Assembly: GCF_000525875.1 (NCBI RefSeq)
Contig: NZ_AODF01000020.1
Coordinates: 1-64,000 of the forward strand
DNA length: 64,000 nucleotides
Direction of reading: 5' to 3'
From: Listeria floridensis FSL S10-1187
Lineage (GTDB): Bacteria; Bacillota; Bacilli; Lactobacillales; Listeriaceae
In this document: positions 9,244-19,419 of the stretch, in pieces
Layout: every line of letters starts with the position of its first letter
How positions within the stretch are numbered: position 1 is the first letter of the stretch
Translations under genes and position numbers: made by a program
Notes under the pieces: generated by a model
The model's input: only the letters and a program-made list of their open reading frames with translations
Database searches by the model: none
Told to the model about the DNA's origin: nothing

Positions 9244-10634
9244 TTTTGTCGCCCCCTTTATCAAATGGATCGACTGAAACTTTTTCTTGTTTCTTCTCAC
9301 CATATGGTCCTTTTTTAATTTCGCGAATAAATAAGTACACAAGTACGATTAAGAGAAGTGAATAAATTGTCGAAAACGCAATAATTGAGAACAAGAGTGA
9401 GCCTGCTGAAACGTTAGGCGACACCGCATCTGCTGTTTGCTGGTATCCAAAGACAACCCAAGGCTGACGCCCGATTTCTGTCATGATCCAACCCATCGAG
9501 TTTGCAAGGAATGGGAAGAGAATCATTGGAACCATTAAACGCAAGTACCATTTCGCATTTTCAAGTTTTTTACGCCAAGCAAGTACAACACCGATTAGCG
9601 CGAAAAGAATCATCAACATGCCCGCAGCAACCATGATACGGAAGCTCCAGAATGAAGTACGTACTGGTGGAATGTAATCCCCAGGTCCGTATTGTTCTTC
9701 ATATTGTTTTTGAATCGTGTTCATCCCTTCAACGGAACCACTCAGTGTCGAATAGGATAAGAAACTTAAGGCATATGGAATCTCGATCGACCATGTATTT
9801 TTCTTATTGTCGACATCAATGCCGGCAATCATCGTCCATGGCGCGGGATCAGCTGTATCTTCCCAAATTCCTTCTGTAGCAGCCATTTTCATCGGCTGTG
9901 TTTTAACTAAGTACTGAGCTTGCGAGTGACCACTGAATGCAGTACCGAAACCGCCGATTACAGCAAGCACAAGCGCAATTTGGAATGAGCGTTTGAAGAA
10001 ATGAGTGTCTTCTTTTTTAAGCATTTTGTAAGCACTGACACCAGCAACAAAGAACGCACCCGTTGCAAATGCCCCGAAGATAACGTGCGGAAACTCAACG
10101 AGCAGTTGTCCGTTTGTAATCAAAGCCCAAAAATCATTCATTTCAGCGCGGCCATTTTTAAATTCAAATCCTACTGGATGTTGCATGAATGAGTTGGCAG
10201 CGAGAATCCAGAAACTCGAAAGGATTGTACCGATCGAAACAAGCCAAATACAAGCAAGGTGAAGCTTTTTGCCAAGGCGGTCCCATCCGAAAATCCATAA
10301 TCCAATAAATGTCGATTCCATAAAGAACGCGAGAAGCGCTTCAATTGCAAGCGGAGCCCCGAAAACGTCCCCTACAAACCGAGAATAATCTGACCAGTTC
10401 ATACCGAACTGGAACTCTTGAATGATCCCGGTTACGACACCGACTGCGAAGTTAATTAAGAACAAATGCCCCCAAAACTTCGACATTTTTTTTGTAAATA
10501 TCTTTTCCCTTCACAACATACAACGTTTGCATCAGTGCGACCATGAAGACTAATCCAATGGATAGCGGTACGAACAGAAAGTGAAAAATCGTTGTTGATG
10601 CGAATTGAAAACGGGCTAGAAACAATATATCCAC
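9230..10634 (-). CDS. cydA: Cytochrome bd ubiquinol oxidase subunit I (single-base frameshift in the read)
   Basis: CydA carries the three hemes and the quinol site of cytochrome bd. The read sequence splits it: the first part (GTG 10634) gives MDILFLARFQFASTTIFHFLF and the rest continues from MSKFWGHLFLINFAVGVVTG. The break is at an eight-base A run (10486-10493); with seven the frame joins as DIYKKMSKFWGHLF and encodes 467 aa, the normal length. The signature GRQPWVVFGYQQTADAVSP and an N-terminal heme-ligand histidine (IFHFLF) are intact. The short Q-loop is typical of Firmicutes. AAAGGAGGG precedes the GTG start by 8 nt. It is the first gene of cydABDC; a Rex-like inverted repeat lies upstream. 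Confidence 0.93.
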
Positions 10635-10988
10635 CCTTTTTCCCTCCTTTTTTGCGTTTTGAAATTCTTTTCCCTTTCATAGAGCGCTCGCAAAAGGTTG
10701 TGAAAAACATTACCAAGTTCTACAACAAGTTGCTCTGTTTTTCACAATAACAGGTGAAAATCACCATATGGACTGTTTTAAAGCTAGCGCTATAAGAAAA
10801 ATTACTAAACAAAAATAAGTTCTATATACAGTATATTTTATCCTATTTCTTAAGAAATTCATTTAGTTCTTTAGTAGTTTTTTTTAAAAGCGAATGTACA
10901 CAATCAAAAAGGGCATAGTCAAAGCCTCCGCATAGCGAGCTTAGATCATTTGTTTTTTATTTCACATTTAGAAATACTCCCTAATTAA
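10635..10988 (-). promoter_or_regulatory. cydA upstream region with paired Rex-like half-sites
   Basis: This 354-nt gap between cydA and tadA holds no gene that I can support. Its visible signal is an 11-nt inverted repeat: TTGTGAAAAAC at 10698-10708 and its complement GTTTTTCACAA at 10737-10747. TTGTGAA/TTCACAA is the half-site of the redox repressor Rex (NADH-responsive), known in other Firmicutes to control cyd operons. The two half-sites are 28 bp apart rather than fused into one palindrome, so the call is tentative. Other oxygen or redox regulators could use the site. Confidence 0.45.
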
Positions 10989-11495
10989 TCAGAAAAACAG
11001 GCATAAAGGCCTATCCGTTTTTTTTGTTCTTTGTTTATTTTTTTTACGTTCTCTCAGTTCCCTAAAAAAATGGGTCAGTAGGCGGCTTGTTTCTTCTTGC
11101 AAAACTCCCTGCTCTACTTCGCAGGTATGATTGAAGCGATCGTCTTGCAACAGATTCATCAACGTACCGGCTGTTCCGGCTTTCGGATCACTTGCACCAT
11201 AAAAAACTTTATTAATCCGCGAAAGCAAGATAGCGCCACTACACATTGGGCAGGGCTCAAGTGTGACATAAAGATCGGCACCACTTAAGCGCCATGATTC
11301 CATCGTTTTGCAAGCGTCTTGTATCGCAAGCACTTCCGCATGGGTAATTGCATTTTGCGATGTTTCGCGAAGATTGTGCCCACGACCAATAATTTTACCA
11401 TCCAGTACAACTACAGCACCAATAGGAACTTCCCCAAGTGTTCGAGCCTTTTCAGCTTCCCGAATTGCTTGCCTCATAAACTCTTCTTTTTCCAT
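10989..11495 (-). CDS. tadA: tRNA-specific adenosine deaminase
   Basis: TadA deaminates A34 of tRNA-Arg(ACG) to inosine; it is essential in most bacteria. The cytidine-deaminase-fold zinc motifs are intact: THAEVLAIQ (H-A-E) and LEPCPMCSGAILLSRI (PCxxC). The preferred start is the ATG at 11495 (MEKEEFMRQAI), because GAGGA lies 6 nt upstream of it and directly abuts the in-frame ATG at 11501. The C-terminal tail, rich in Lys/Arg, contains two eight-base A runs. A homopolymer indel may therefore have altered the last ~20 residues (ending LCLFF). Neighbouring tadA to cyd fits Listeria. Confidence 0.92.
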   Translation of the reverse strand: MEKEEFMRQAIREAEKARTLGEVPIGAVVVLDGKIIGRGHNLRETSQNAITHAEVLAIQDACKTMESWRLSGADLYVTLEPCPMCSGAILLSRINKVFYGASDPKAGTAGTLMNLLQDDRFNHTCEVEQGVLQEETSRLLTHFFRELRERKKNKQRTKKTDRPLCLFF

Positions 11496-11631
11496 CGGCA
11501 TTCCTCATTCCCGTTAATTCTCTTATCCATCGTACCACAAAGCAAATCTGCTTAACAGTTGATTTTTGCCCTTATTTATATTACCATGTTTTAATACCAA
11601 GTACTAATTTTTTAAAAGGAGGAAAAATAAA

Positions 11632-13225
11632 TTGTATTCCGAAAATTTAATTGCCCCAAAAATTTATAATATTACTGATGAGATTACGAAGTTTGCCTCT
11701 GATAAAATCGCTTTAATTTGGAAGAAGAATGCAGATATCGAAAAAAAGTTGGAGTTACAATGAACTGCTTGAACAAGCGCGCAAATTTGCGAATGTTGCT
11801 TCACAGAATGGCATTCAAAAAGGCGATCCAGTGATTGTGATGACGCCACGTTTACTTGAAACTTATGCCATTTACATAGGATTATGGATGGCAGGTGCTG
11901 TCATTATCCCCGCTTCCGAACTTTTAAAAGCTCACGATTTAGAATACCGCATCCAACATGCTGGTGTGAAAGGGATCGTAGCGTATACGGGTTTCAATAA
12001 AGAAATAAATAAAACCGAGGCACTTGCTTCGCTTAAAATGCAAATTTTGATTGACGGCGAGGCTGACACGGGATGGTCTGATTACAGCACGCTTATGGCT
12101 AACGCTTCTTCTGAGTATACGCCTGTTTTGACAAAGCGTTATGATCCCTGTCTTCTTGCGTTTACAAGCGGCACGACCGGAAACCCGAAAGCTGTAGTTC
12201 ATGTTCACGGCTGGGGTTACGCGCACATTCGGATTGCTGCTGACAGGTGGCTCGACATTCATGAAAATGACCGCGTTTGGGCGACGGCTGGTCCAGGCTG
12301 GCAAAAATGGGTATGGTCTCCGTTTCTTTCTGTTCTTGGGAAAGGGGCAACCGGATTTATTTACAGCGGCCGATTCTCCCCCGAAAATCAACTTCGGCTA
12401 CTCGCAGAACAAAAAATTAATGTATTGTGTTGCACGCCGACCGAATACCGCTTAATGGCAAAAGTTCCGCATCTTGAAGCGCATTCCTTGCCACACTTAC
12501 GCAGCAGTGTTTCGGCTGGCGAGCCGCTCAACCGCGAAGTTATCCATGTGTTTCAAGAAAACTTCGGCGTAAAAGTGCGCGACGGGTACGGTCAAACGGA
12601 AAGTACACTTTTGATTGGTACTTTAGTGGACACGGAAATCCGTCCGGGTTCGATGGGCAAACCGATCATGCCGGAATATATGGCGATTGTTGATCCGGAT
12701 GGGCATCCGGTTGGGGTCGGCGAAACTGGCGATATTGCGGTTCGGAAAGATTTTCCAGCACTGTTTGAGACTTACTACAAAGAGCCAGAACGGCTCCTTA
12801 AGGCTATTCGTGGCGATTACTTTGTTACTGGGGATCGCGCATATGCAGATCAAGATAATTATTACTGGTTCCAAGGGCGGAATGATGATATTATTATCAG
12901 CTCTGGATACACCATTGGGCCGTTTGAAGTGGAGGACGCGCTTACACATCATGAAGCGGTCAAAGAAGTGGCGGTTGTCGCCAGTCCAGATGAAATTCGT
13001 GGAACGGTTGTAAAGGCCTTTATCGTCCTAAAAGATGGCTATCAAGGAAGCGAAGAACTGGTCAGAGAACTGCAGATGTTCACAAAGCAAATGACCGCTC
13101 CCTACAAGTATCCGCGCCGCATTAAGTTTGTCAAAGCGCTTCCGAAAACAGATTCTGGAAAGATCAGACGTGTTGAACTTCGCGATCGTGAATTTGCAAT
13201 TAACGGATCAGCTAAATCCCTATAG
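11632..13225 (+). CDS. Acyl-CoA synthetase, acetyl/medium-chain type (single-base frameshift in the read)
   Basis: This is an AMP-forming acyl-CoA ligase (acid + ATP + CoA to acyl-CoA + AMP + PPi). The start is TTG 11632 with AAAAGGAGG 8 nt upstream. The first 36 codons (through ADIEK) join the main frame only if the seven-base A run at 11741-11747 is six; the repaired protein is 530 aa. Adenylation motifs are AFTSGTTGNPKAVVHVHGW (P-loop), GYGQTES and TGDRAYAD. The C-terminal catalytic lysine region is RIKFVKALPKTDSGKIRR. Its length and N-terminus suit the AcsA/medium-chain (MbcS/YtcI-like) group. It is monocistronic, divergent from tadA, with its own terminator. The substrate cannot be fixed from sequence. 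Confidence 0.87.
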
Positions 13226-13352
13226 GAAAGTATGTATGCGAAGTTGATTTTGATACTCTCTTTGAGTTAAACTTCATTGCAAACAGTTGTAGCAAATTTA
13301 TCTGCTAGTTACAAGGAACTTCCTCTGAACGTACACTTATTTGAATACTACT

Positions 13353-13391
13353 AAGCCGTCATTTTAATAGTCAACAATGGCGGCTTTCTGT
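13353..13391 (+). terminator. Terminator of the acyl-CoA synthetase gene
   Basis: An 11-bp stem (AAGCCGTCATT with AATGGCGGCTT, one G-T pair) with a 12-nt loop is followed by TCTGTT. It lies about 130 nt after the stop codon at 13225. Confidence 0.7.
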
Positions 13392-13456
13392 TAGAATAGA
13401 AGCACTCAAATTCGCAACTAGAAAAAGGAGATTTTTGTATAAAAGGAGCGAATGTT

Positions 13457-14943
13457 ATGGATTTCTTGTTTAGCAGAAAACAGCGTTTATTGTTCGAAAT
13501 GTTAACTATTTTGTATTCTGAAAATCGTTATTGGACTTTGGATGAACTTGCAGCCAAACTCCCTCTTTCCCGCCCCACCATCCAGTCTAATTTACAACTC
13601 ATCTCACAGCTACTCGAGCCCCTTAAAGAAGATGTTCGTTTAATAAAATCGTTTAAAGGCAGTTACTTAGACAAAGCGCCTTCTGTAAGCTTTAACCGGA
13701 TTCGGCTGTTGTTGCTTAAAGAATCTGTTCCTTTCAAATTTATTGACTCGATTACTTTCAAAAAACACTCCTCGTTAGCGGCATTTTGCGAAGATAATTA
13801 TATTAGTAAATCGCATTTTTATAAATTAATTCAAGAATGCAAAGCTTTTTTGAGTGATTATGATATTGTCTTTGACTATGCCAAAATGGAATTTAAAGGG
13901 GAAGAAAAGAACATTCGCTATTTTTTGTATTCTTTTTTATGGGAATGCTACGGCGGGATTGAATGGCCGTTTAGCACATACAAAGACGGGCGTTATTTTG
14001 CCAAGCAGCGCGATTTTCTGAGCGAGGAATTGAATATTTCTTTCTCCTACACTGAACAGCTGCGGCACTCTTTCTTAGTAACGATCACAAAGCTGCGCTT
14101 CGAGCAAGGTTACTCCATATCTTCTGAAGCAACTCCTAATGACATACTATTTCCGAAACTCGCTTCAATTATTCAGGATGTTATTTCTGAAACCTTTGCT
14201 TCTTCTACTATTATCCAAACTGAGGCACAGTATCTCTATAAAATGATCTGTATCAACATTTGGCGGTCACTTAAACCTGTGCAAGTAAAAAAAAATTATT
14301 CAGAGCTACCGCGATGATAATCCTGAAGAAACTGCTTTTTCAAATCGAGTGCTCGAACTCTTTTATACGGAATTCGGAATAGATTTATCAGAAAACGATC
14401 AAGTTCTTTATTCATTATTCGTGATCGGAGACCACACCCATTATATGGGGAACATCGCGCGTGAAATGTATATGTCTGGAAAAGTAATCTATTATAAAAA
14501 TCGTTTTCCTGTATATAGTCAAATTCTCGATCGCGCTTTAACCGAGTTATCACTTGAACCCGCTTACCAAGCATTTACTGCCGCGAAAGATTTTCTTTTT
14601 TTTACAGCTAACTTATATTCTTGAATGCCACAAAAATTTAGCTACTTTTGATCCACAAATCATTATTTGGGTTACTCACTCCAGTTATAGCAACAAAGTG
14701 AAGCGAATTGAAAACCTTGTCAAAAAGTACTCGCCTTTTCACATAAAGGTCTTCACTGGTCATGAACCGCCAAAGAATTGTGATTTAATTCTAAGCGACG
14801 TTGAGCTGCCAGAATTTAGCGATCGGAATGTATTTGTTTATACCGACCCACCTATTCTTGGCGAAATAAAGCGTGTCGAAAATGCTGTACGCGAGATTAA
14901 TCAGCGAAACATCAAAAAACTTAAGCCTTTCAATCAGGCTTAA
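13457..14943 (+). CDS. Mga/AtxA-like transcriptional regulator (two single-base frameshifts in the read)
   Basis: The frame starts at ATG 13457 (AAAGGAG 9 nt upstream). It continues through three reading frames that join if the A run at 14287-14295 (nine) and the T run at 14596-14603 (eight) each lose one base, giving 494 aa. The N-terminal winged helix (YWTLDELAAKLPLSRPTIQSNLQLI, about residues 27-51) matches HTH_Mga. A second helix-turn-helix (SSLAAFCEDNYISKSHFYKLIQEC, Mga domain) follows at about 97-120. The C-terminus has an EIIB-like fold (IIIWVTHSSYSNKVKRIENLV). Mga/AtxA-family proteins activate surface and virulence genes and respond to PTS phosphorylation. It faces the polysaccharide genes convergently, so control of that cluster is possible but not shown. 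Confidence 0.72.
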
Positions 14944-14949
14944 GTTTTT
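14915..14949. terminator. Bidirectional terminator between Mga-like gene and polysaccharide cluster 1
   Basis: A 13-bp stem (AAAACTTAAGCCT with AGGCTTAAGTTTT) has an A-run before it and a T-run after it, so it can stop both transcripts. The stop codon of the Mga-like gene (14941-14943) lies inside the right arm, and the minus-strand glycosyltransferase stop at 14952 is 3 nt away. Confidence 0.85.
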
Positions 14950-14951
14950 AT

Positions 14952-15980
14952 TTATATGCTCTGGTAAATTTCTTCCCAGCGAACTAAATAAGCAGCAATC
15001 GAAAATTCATTTGCGATGGTTTGATAGGCATTTTGTGAATATTTGCTCCGTCGATTATTATCATTTCGAATAAAACAAGCTAATTCATCTGCCATTCTAT
15101 CCACATCGCCTGGGGCCGTCACAATACCGTTTACACCATCCGCAATCAATTCTGGAATATCTCCTACATTTGTTGTCAAATTAGGAATCCCGACCGCCAT
15201 CGTTTCTAAGATAGCCATTGGCAGCCCTTCGTGATAGGAAGGCAAAAAATGCAGCAGCGTCTTTTTAAAAATCTCAGCTTGTTCTTCTTTGGAGAGCCAG
15301 CCGCCAAGATCGACATTTTGCAGCCCCATCGAGCGAATCTGATCGCCGATTTGCTCCACTTCACCGTCTCCGTAAAGCACAAACCTTACCTCAGGAAAAA
15401 GCGGTTCAATCCGCGCCGCAACTTGAAGCAGATCGTAGCTACCCTTTCGCTCGCCAATCCGTCCAAACGTCACAATTGTTTGGGACTTATCATCATAAGA
15501 TGGACTTTCCGGAACTTGTACGGCATTTTGAACGATTGAAATTTTTGTATCCGTCAGTGTTTCATAAAACGCCGCCCAATTTTCGCCTAGCACGACCAGA
15601 TGGTCAATCCGATTGAAAGTACGTCTAATCAGAGCTTGTACAAATCGGCTAGATTTTTTATAAAAGATATCAAACTGAGATGCATGCATATGAAAGATGA
15701 TGCGGCAATGCTTAGGCACCATCTTACTTAGCAATGCTTTTCTAAAAAAGCTACCTTTTTGCGCGACGTGAAAATGGACAATGTCAATGTTTTTTTCTCG
15801 GATAATTCGTCTGATTGAGCAAAAAGCCTGCCACTCAGTTTGATATTTGTTTTCTTCTGACCACGAACTGAGGAAGAAAAGTTGATGTTCTTCACTTGAA
15901 AAATGTTGTTCAAAATTAGCGATGACGGTTGCGATACCGCCTTTCGCGTGGGAATCGGGCCCCACCATCAAAATATTCAT
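14952..15980 (-). CDS. Glycosyltransferase family 4 (cluster 1, last gene)
   Basis: This 342-aa GT-B fold glycosyltransferase transfers a sugar from a nucleotide donor to a lipid-linked oligosaccharide at the inner membrane face. The N-terminal domain starts MNILMVGPDSHAKGGIATVI, a classic GT4 acceptor-domain opening with the Gly-Gly loop. The C-terminal domain shows IVTFGRIGERKGSYDLLQVA (donor-binding GRxxxxKG) and the EX7E-like segment PSYHEGLPMAILETMAVG. It overlaps the upstream flippase gene by 4 nt, so it is part of the cluster 1 operon and is its last gene before the bidirectional terminator. The donor and acceptor sugars are unknown. Confidence 0.85.
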   Translation of the reverse strand: MNILMVGPDSHAKGGIATVIANFEQHFSSEEHQLFFLSSWSEENKYQTEWQAFCSIRRIIREKNIDIVHFHVAQKGSFFRKALLSKMVPKHCRIIFHMHASQFDIFYKKSSRFVQALIRRTFNRIDHLVVLGENWAAFYETLTDTKISIVQNAVQVPESPSYDDKSQTIVTFGRIGERKGSYDLLQVAARIEPLFPEVRFVLYGDGEVEQIGDQIRSMGLQNVDLGGWLSKEEQAEIFKKTLLHFLPSYHEGLPMAILETMAVGIPNLTTNVGDIPELIADGVNGIVTAPGDVDRMADELACFIRNDNNRRSKYSQNAYQTIANEFSIAAYLVRWEEIYQSI

Positions 15981-17393
15981 TGACTTTTAGATCCTTTCTT
16001 TTTCCATAAACTGAGAATTTGCCGCAGCTCTCCTTGGTAAAGCACAATCAAGAGAACAAGCATCCCCAAAATCAGTGCTTTTTCAAACCAAGTATCTCGA
16101 AGAACTACGCTATAAAGGGTTAAAGCATACAGCTGACTGGTCACGATCATATGGCGTTTGACGGAAAAACCTTCCCAAATTCGCATCGAGAAGAAAGTGC
16201 GGGCGAAGAAAAAGGCAATATATGCTGTCCCTGTTGCAATCGCAGCTCCTACAGCACCATATAGAGGGACAAGTAAAAAGTTCAATAGGATTGAAACGAG
16301 CAATGCGATTAGTGACACATAAATGTTCAGCACACTTTTCTTTAAAAAAAACGATGCCTAATGTGGTAGTCTCACTCACGGTCATCATCAGCGGATAAAA
16401 ACAAAGAAACGGAAAGATATACTGTGCTTCGCTGTAAGCCGGAGAAAGTATCACGACAATCCATTCCTTAAAGAAAAGCATGAGAAGAAACGAGAATGCG
16501 ATGGTGAACATGACGGCGTCGCTTACTTTTTTGTATGCCTCTATCGGTTTTTTCTGTTCATACCATTCATAAGCAGTTGGAACCCAGAAGTTTGAAAAGC
16601 TGACTTGAAGCACCATCAGCGCACTTGCAATTTTGAATGCGGCGGTATAAATGCCAAGTTCGTGAAAATCAGCAAAATAACGCAGAAATAGTTTGTCGAG
16701 GATGATAAATAAGCTATAAATGAAGGTTCCGATGACGACTGGCAAACCAAATTTCGCCAAGCGGACAATTAACGCCCGGTCAATTGCTTGGCGGAAGTTT
16801 TTAAAAAGAGTGAGATTCGATAGGATTAGCACGACGTCTCCTGCCATTTGGCCGAGCAACATGCCGTAGATGACGGTGATGAAAGTCGGCTCGGATAAAA
16901 AAAGCGCAATGATGACGCCAAATAAAATTGAAAATTTGATCCAAATGTTGGCGACTGAGAATGTGAGCGCACGGTTTTCCATTCGGATAAACAGCAAAAT
17001 GAAACGTTCAAAAATTAACAAAATTGATGAAAATGCCAACAGATAGATCGCATTTTGGTAGTTTGGGCTTGCAAACAGCCAATCGGAGAGTGTGGAAGCA
17101 AATAAACACATCGCGATGATGAGCCCGGCGGATGAAAGCAAGGGAACAAACATGGCTTGCACAAATAAACGCGGCTTGTCGGCATAACTGTGAAATTCTC
17201 TTGTGAATGCTTGGTCAAAACCTAGGTAAATAATGTAGATCAAGAAGGTTTGCGCAAGTAGGAACATGCTCGTTTTTCCGTATTCTGCTGGTGTTAGAAA
17301 ATAAGTAGTGACGGGGATTAATATCAAATTAAGTAAAGCTGCACCAAGTGAACCAATGGAGAATTGGCCGAAACGAATTAGTAGTTGTTTCAA
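15977..17393 (-). CDS. Wzx-like polysaccharide flippase (single-base frameshift in the read)
   Basis: This polytopic MATE/Wzx-type flippase moves undecaprenyl-linked repeat units across the membrane. From TTG 17393 the protein runs MKQLLIRFGQFSIGSLGAAL and has 12-14 hydrophobic segments. The frame breaks at the eight-base run at 16344-16351; with seven bases it joins as TTLGIVFLKKSVLNIYVSLI and ends at 15977, giving 471 aa, the usual length. The GKTSMFLLAQTFLIYIIYLGFDQA stretch is typical of PST-family flippases. It lies between the Wzy-like and the glycosyltransferase genes, overlapping the latter by 4 nt. Confidence 0.85.
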
Positions 17394-17405
17394 AATAAAT
17401 GTACC

Positions 17406-18658
17406 TCAATCTTTCTTTGTTAAGAGTATTCCGCCAGCGACAAGTCCGAGAAATGTGGATGACAATGCGGAGAACAAGACATGTCCAGCGAAAAAACTGT
17501 ATAAGAGAATTACGATAAACAGATAGCTATATAGGGAGCGATTATTTTTTTTTCAGTGCCATAGCGGCGTAATAGCCAAGCAGAATTAGTAAGAAAAGGA
17601 CACCAAGAAAACCAAGTGCGAAGAAGGCATCGAACAAGTCCATTTCGATTAAACCAAGCCGTCCAAAGTGTTCGAGCCGATACTCAAAACCTTGTCCAAA
17701 CAGCAAGGTAAAGGCCGGATGGGGGCTGTTTAAGAAATACTCAAGTCCGCCTTGAAAGAAATCACTTCTTGAACTTGAGAGCAGTCTTACAAGATTACCG
17801 TCATAAATGCGATAGAAATAAGCGATTCGATCAAAGGTTCCGGATACCATTTGGAGTGCATAGGAAATTCCGCGAAGCACCGCCCACGCTATTAAAAAGA
17901 AACTCATCAGCCAAACAAAAGATTTTTTGCATCAGTGATTGATAATGCGCTCGAAACAGCAGATGAAGCAAGACGAAGATGCTGAGTGCGGCACCATAGA
18001 GAATTCCGGTTTTTGTCCCAACGAGCAAAAGGCAGAGAAAATTTCCTGCATATAGCATAAGAAAAAGTAGCAAACGGAAGTTCCACTTGGATTGAAATTG
18101 TTTGGTCAGCGCTTGTGCAGTAAAGGTAATGGAGACAATGAACGCAAAGCTAGTATCATTATTAGCAAAAAAGAAACCTTTGTAGCCTGCATCAGAATTG
18201 TCATAGGTTTGATGTCCTACGCCAAGTCCGTATGGGATCAACAGCAAAACGGTGAACAGCAGGCTGATGACGATGAAGATTTTTTCATAGTTGAGCTTTT
18301 GAAACACTTCTTTTCGTTGATAAATATAATAAGGAATCAAAGCCCATAAAAAATACTTCACGAACACGGATAAATCTGCGATGATCCAAGATAGCGGATT
18401 TTGAAGTAAAATGCTTTGGAAAAGAAAGAGGAACAAATTTCCAATGATAAATCCAAAGGTGACGAACGTAAAACTGTTTTTTTCTATTTTCCCCAGTAAA
18501 ATCATGCTGACTAAAAAAAGGAAGAAGAAAAAACGATACGCTATCCCGACTGGAATTTGAAAGCCTGAAGTGAGCAAGAAGCCATTGATAAAATCGACCA
18601 GCGGAAAAGCCGCACTCAGCCCGATAAATAGACGAATATTAACTGGGATTGTCTTCAT
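17406..18658 (-). CDS. Wzy-like O-antigen/EPS polymerase (two single-base frameshifts in the read)
   Basis: This is a membrane protein with about 11-12 hydrophobic segments and a large extracellular loop near the C-terminal half (YDGNLVRLLSSSRSDFFQGG, then HPAFTLLFGQGF), the pattern of Wzy polymerases/ligases. The correct start is ATG 18658 (MKTIPVNIRLFIG), just after the preceding stop; longer starts up to 18802 run through the WecG-like gene. Two runs, 17923-17928 and 17545-17553, must each lose one base. The repaired 416-aa protein then ends FSALSSTFLGLVAGGILLTKKD. It polymerises flipped repeat units on the outer face. Sequence conservation in this family is low, so the call rests on topology and context. 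Confidence 0.8.
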
Positions 18659-18660
18659 TT

Positions 18661-19416
18661 TTACTCGCTCCGTTTTTGATTTCTTTTCGCGGTGAGGACG
18701 TGTTTCACAAAACGGAAATTCCCCACCGCATAGCGTTTGAACATCCGACGCGGTTCCTGTACTAAGCGGTAAAACCACTCGAGCCCGGTCTTTTGCATCC
18801 ATTTCGGAGCCCGTTTCGTTTTTCCGGCAATCACGTCGAAACTGCCACCAACACCCATCACAAACGGCACTTGCATCAGCTCTTTATGCGCATTCACCCA
18901 AACTTCTTTTTTGGGGCTGGAAAAAGCGACAAATACGATATCCGCTTGGCTTTCTTTAATTTCGTGAGCAATTTGTTCTGACTCAACGTCCTCGAAATAA
19001 CCGTTCCGAAAGCCAGCAACCTTAAGGGATGGATATTTTTCTTGATGGATACGCACCACTTCACGAACGGCTTCTTCTGTTGCGCCAAAGTAGTAGGGTT
19101 TCCAGCCTTTTTCAGCTGCTTTCGCTACTAAATTTTCAAACAAGTCGATTCCAGTTACGCGTTCTTTAACGTCATATCCAAGAAACTGCGCGGCCCACAC
19201 CACCGATTGCCCATCTGCATTTACAAGCGGACTTGCGTTCACAATCTTTTGCAGTTCTTCGTTTTCTGCCATCAAATTGATTTTGCTGGCATTGATGACA
19301 ACATGCTGACTCGGCTGCCCTGCTTCTATCAGCTCTTCTACTCGCGAAAGTGTCTCTTCCATCGACAAGACGTCAAGCACACTGCCGAGCAGATGAATCC
19401 GTTTATTTTCCACCAT
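18661..19416 (-). CDS. WecG/TagA/CpsF-family glycosyltransferase
   Basis: This 251-aa GT26-family enzyme has members that transfer ManNAc or ManNAcA to an undecaprenyl-PP-linked GlcNAc. Family features are VVINASKINLMAENEE near residue 40, NADGQSVVWAAQFLG with the catalytic-region Asp, PYYFGATEEAVREV, and the C-terminal block APKWMQKTGLEWFYRLVQEPRR. The C-terminal basic tail probably helps membrane association. Together with the WecC-like dehydrogenase in the same cluster it suggests an N-acetylmannosamine- or mannosaminuronate-containing repeat unit. The start ATG 19416 is 4 nt from the preceding gene's stop. Confidence 0.87.
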   Translation of the reverse strand: MVENKRIHLLGSVLDVLSMEETLSRVEELIEAGQPSQHVVINASKINLMAENEELQKIVNASPLVNADGQSVVWAAQFLGYDVKERVTGIDLFENLVAKAAEKGWKPYYFGATEEAVREVVRIHQEKYPSLKVAGFRNGYFEDVESEQIAHEIKESQADIVFVAFSSPKKEVWVNAHKELMQVPFVMGVGGSFDVIAGKTKRAPKWMQKTGLEWFYRLVQEPRRMFKRYAVGNFRFVKHVLTAKRNQKRSE

Positions 19417-19419
19417 GTT

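Noticed and set aside
8230-9342. cydB with the long N-terminus starting at 9342
   Set aside because: The first 33 residues would overlap cydA and lack a ribosome site; TTG 9243 gives the normal CydB N-terminus and length.
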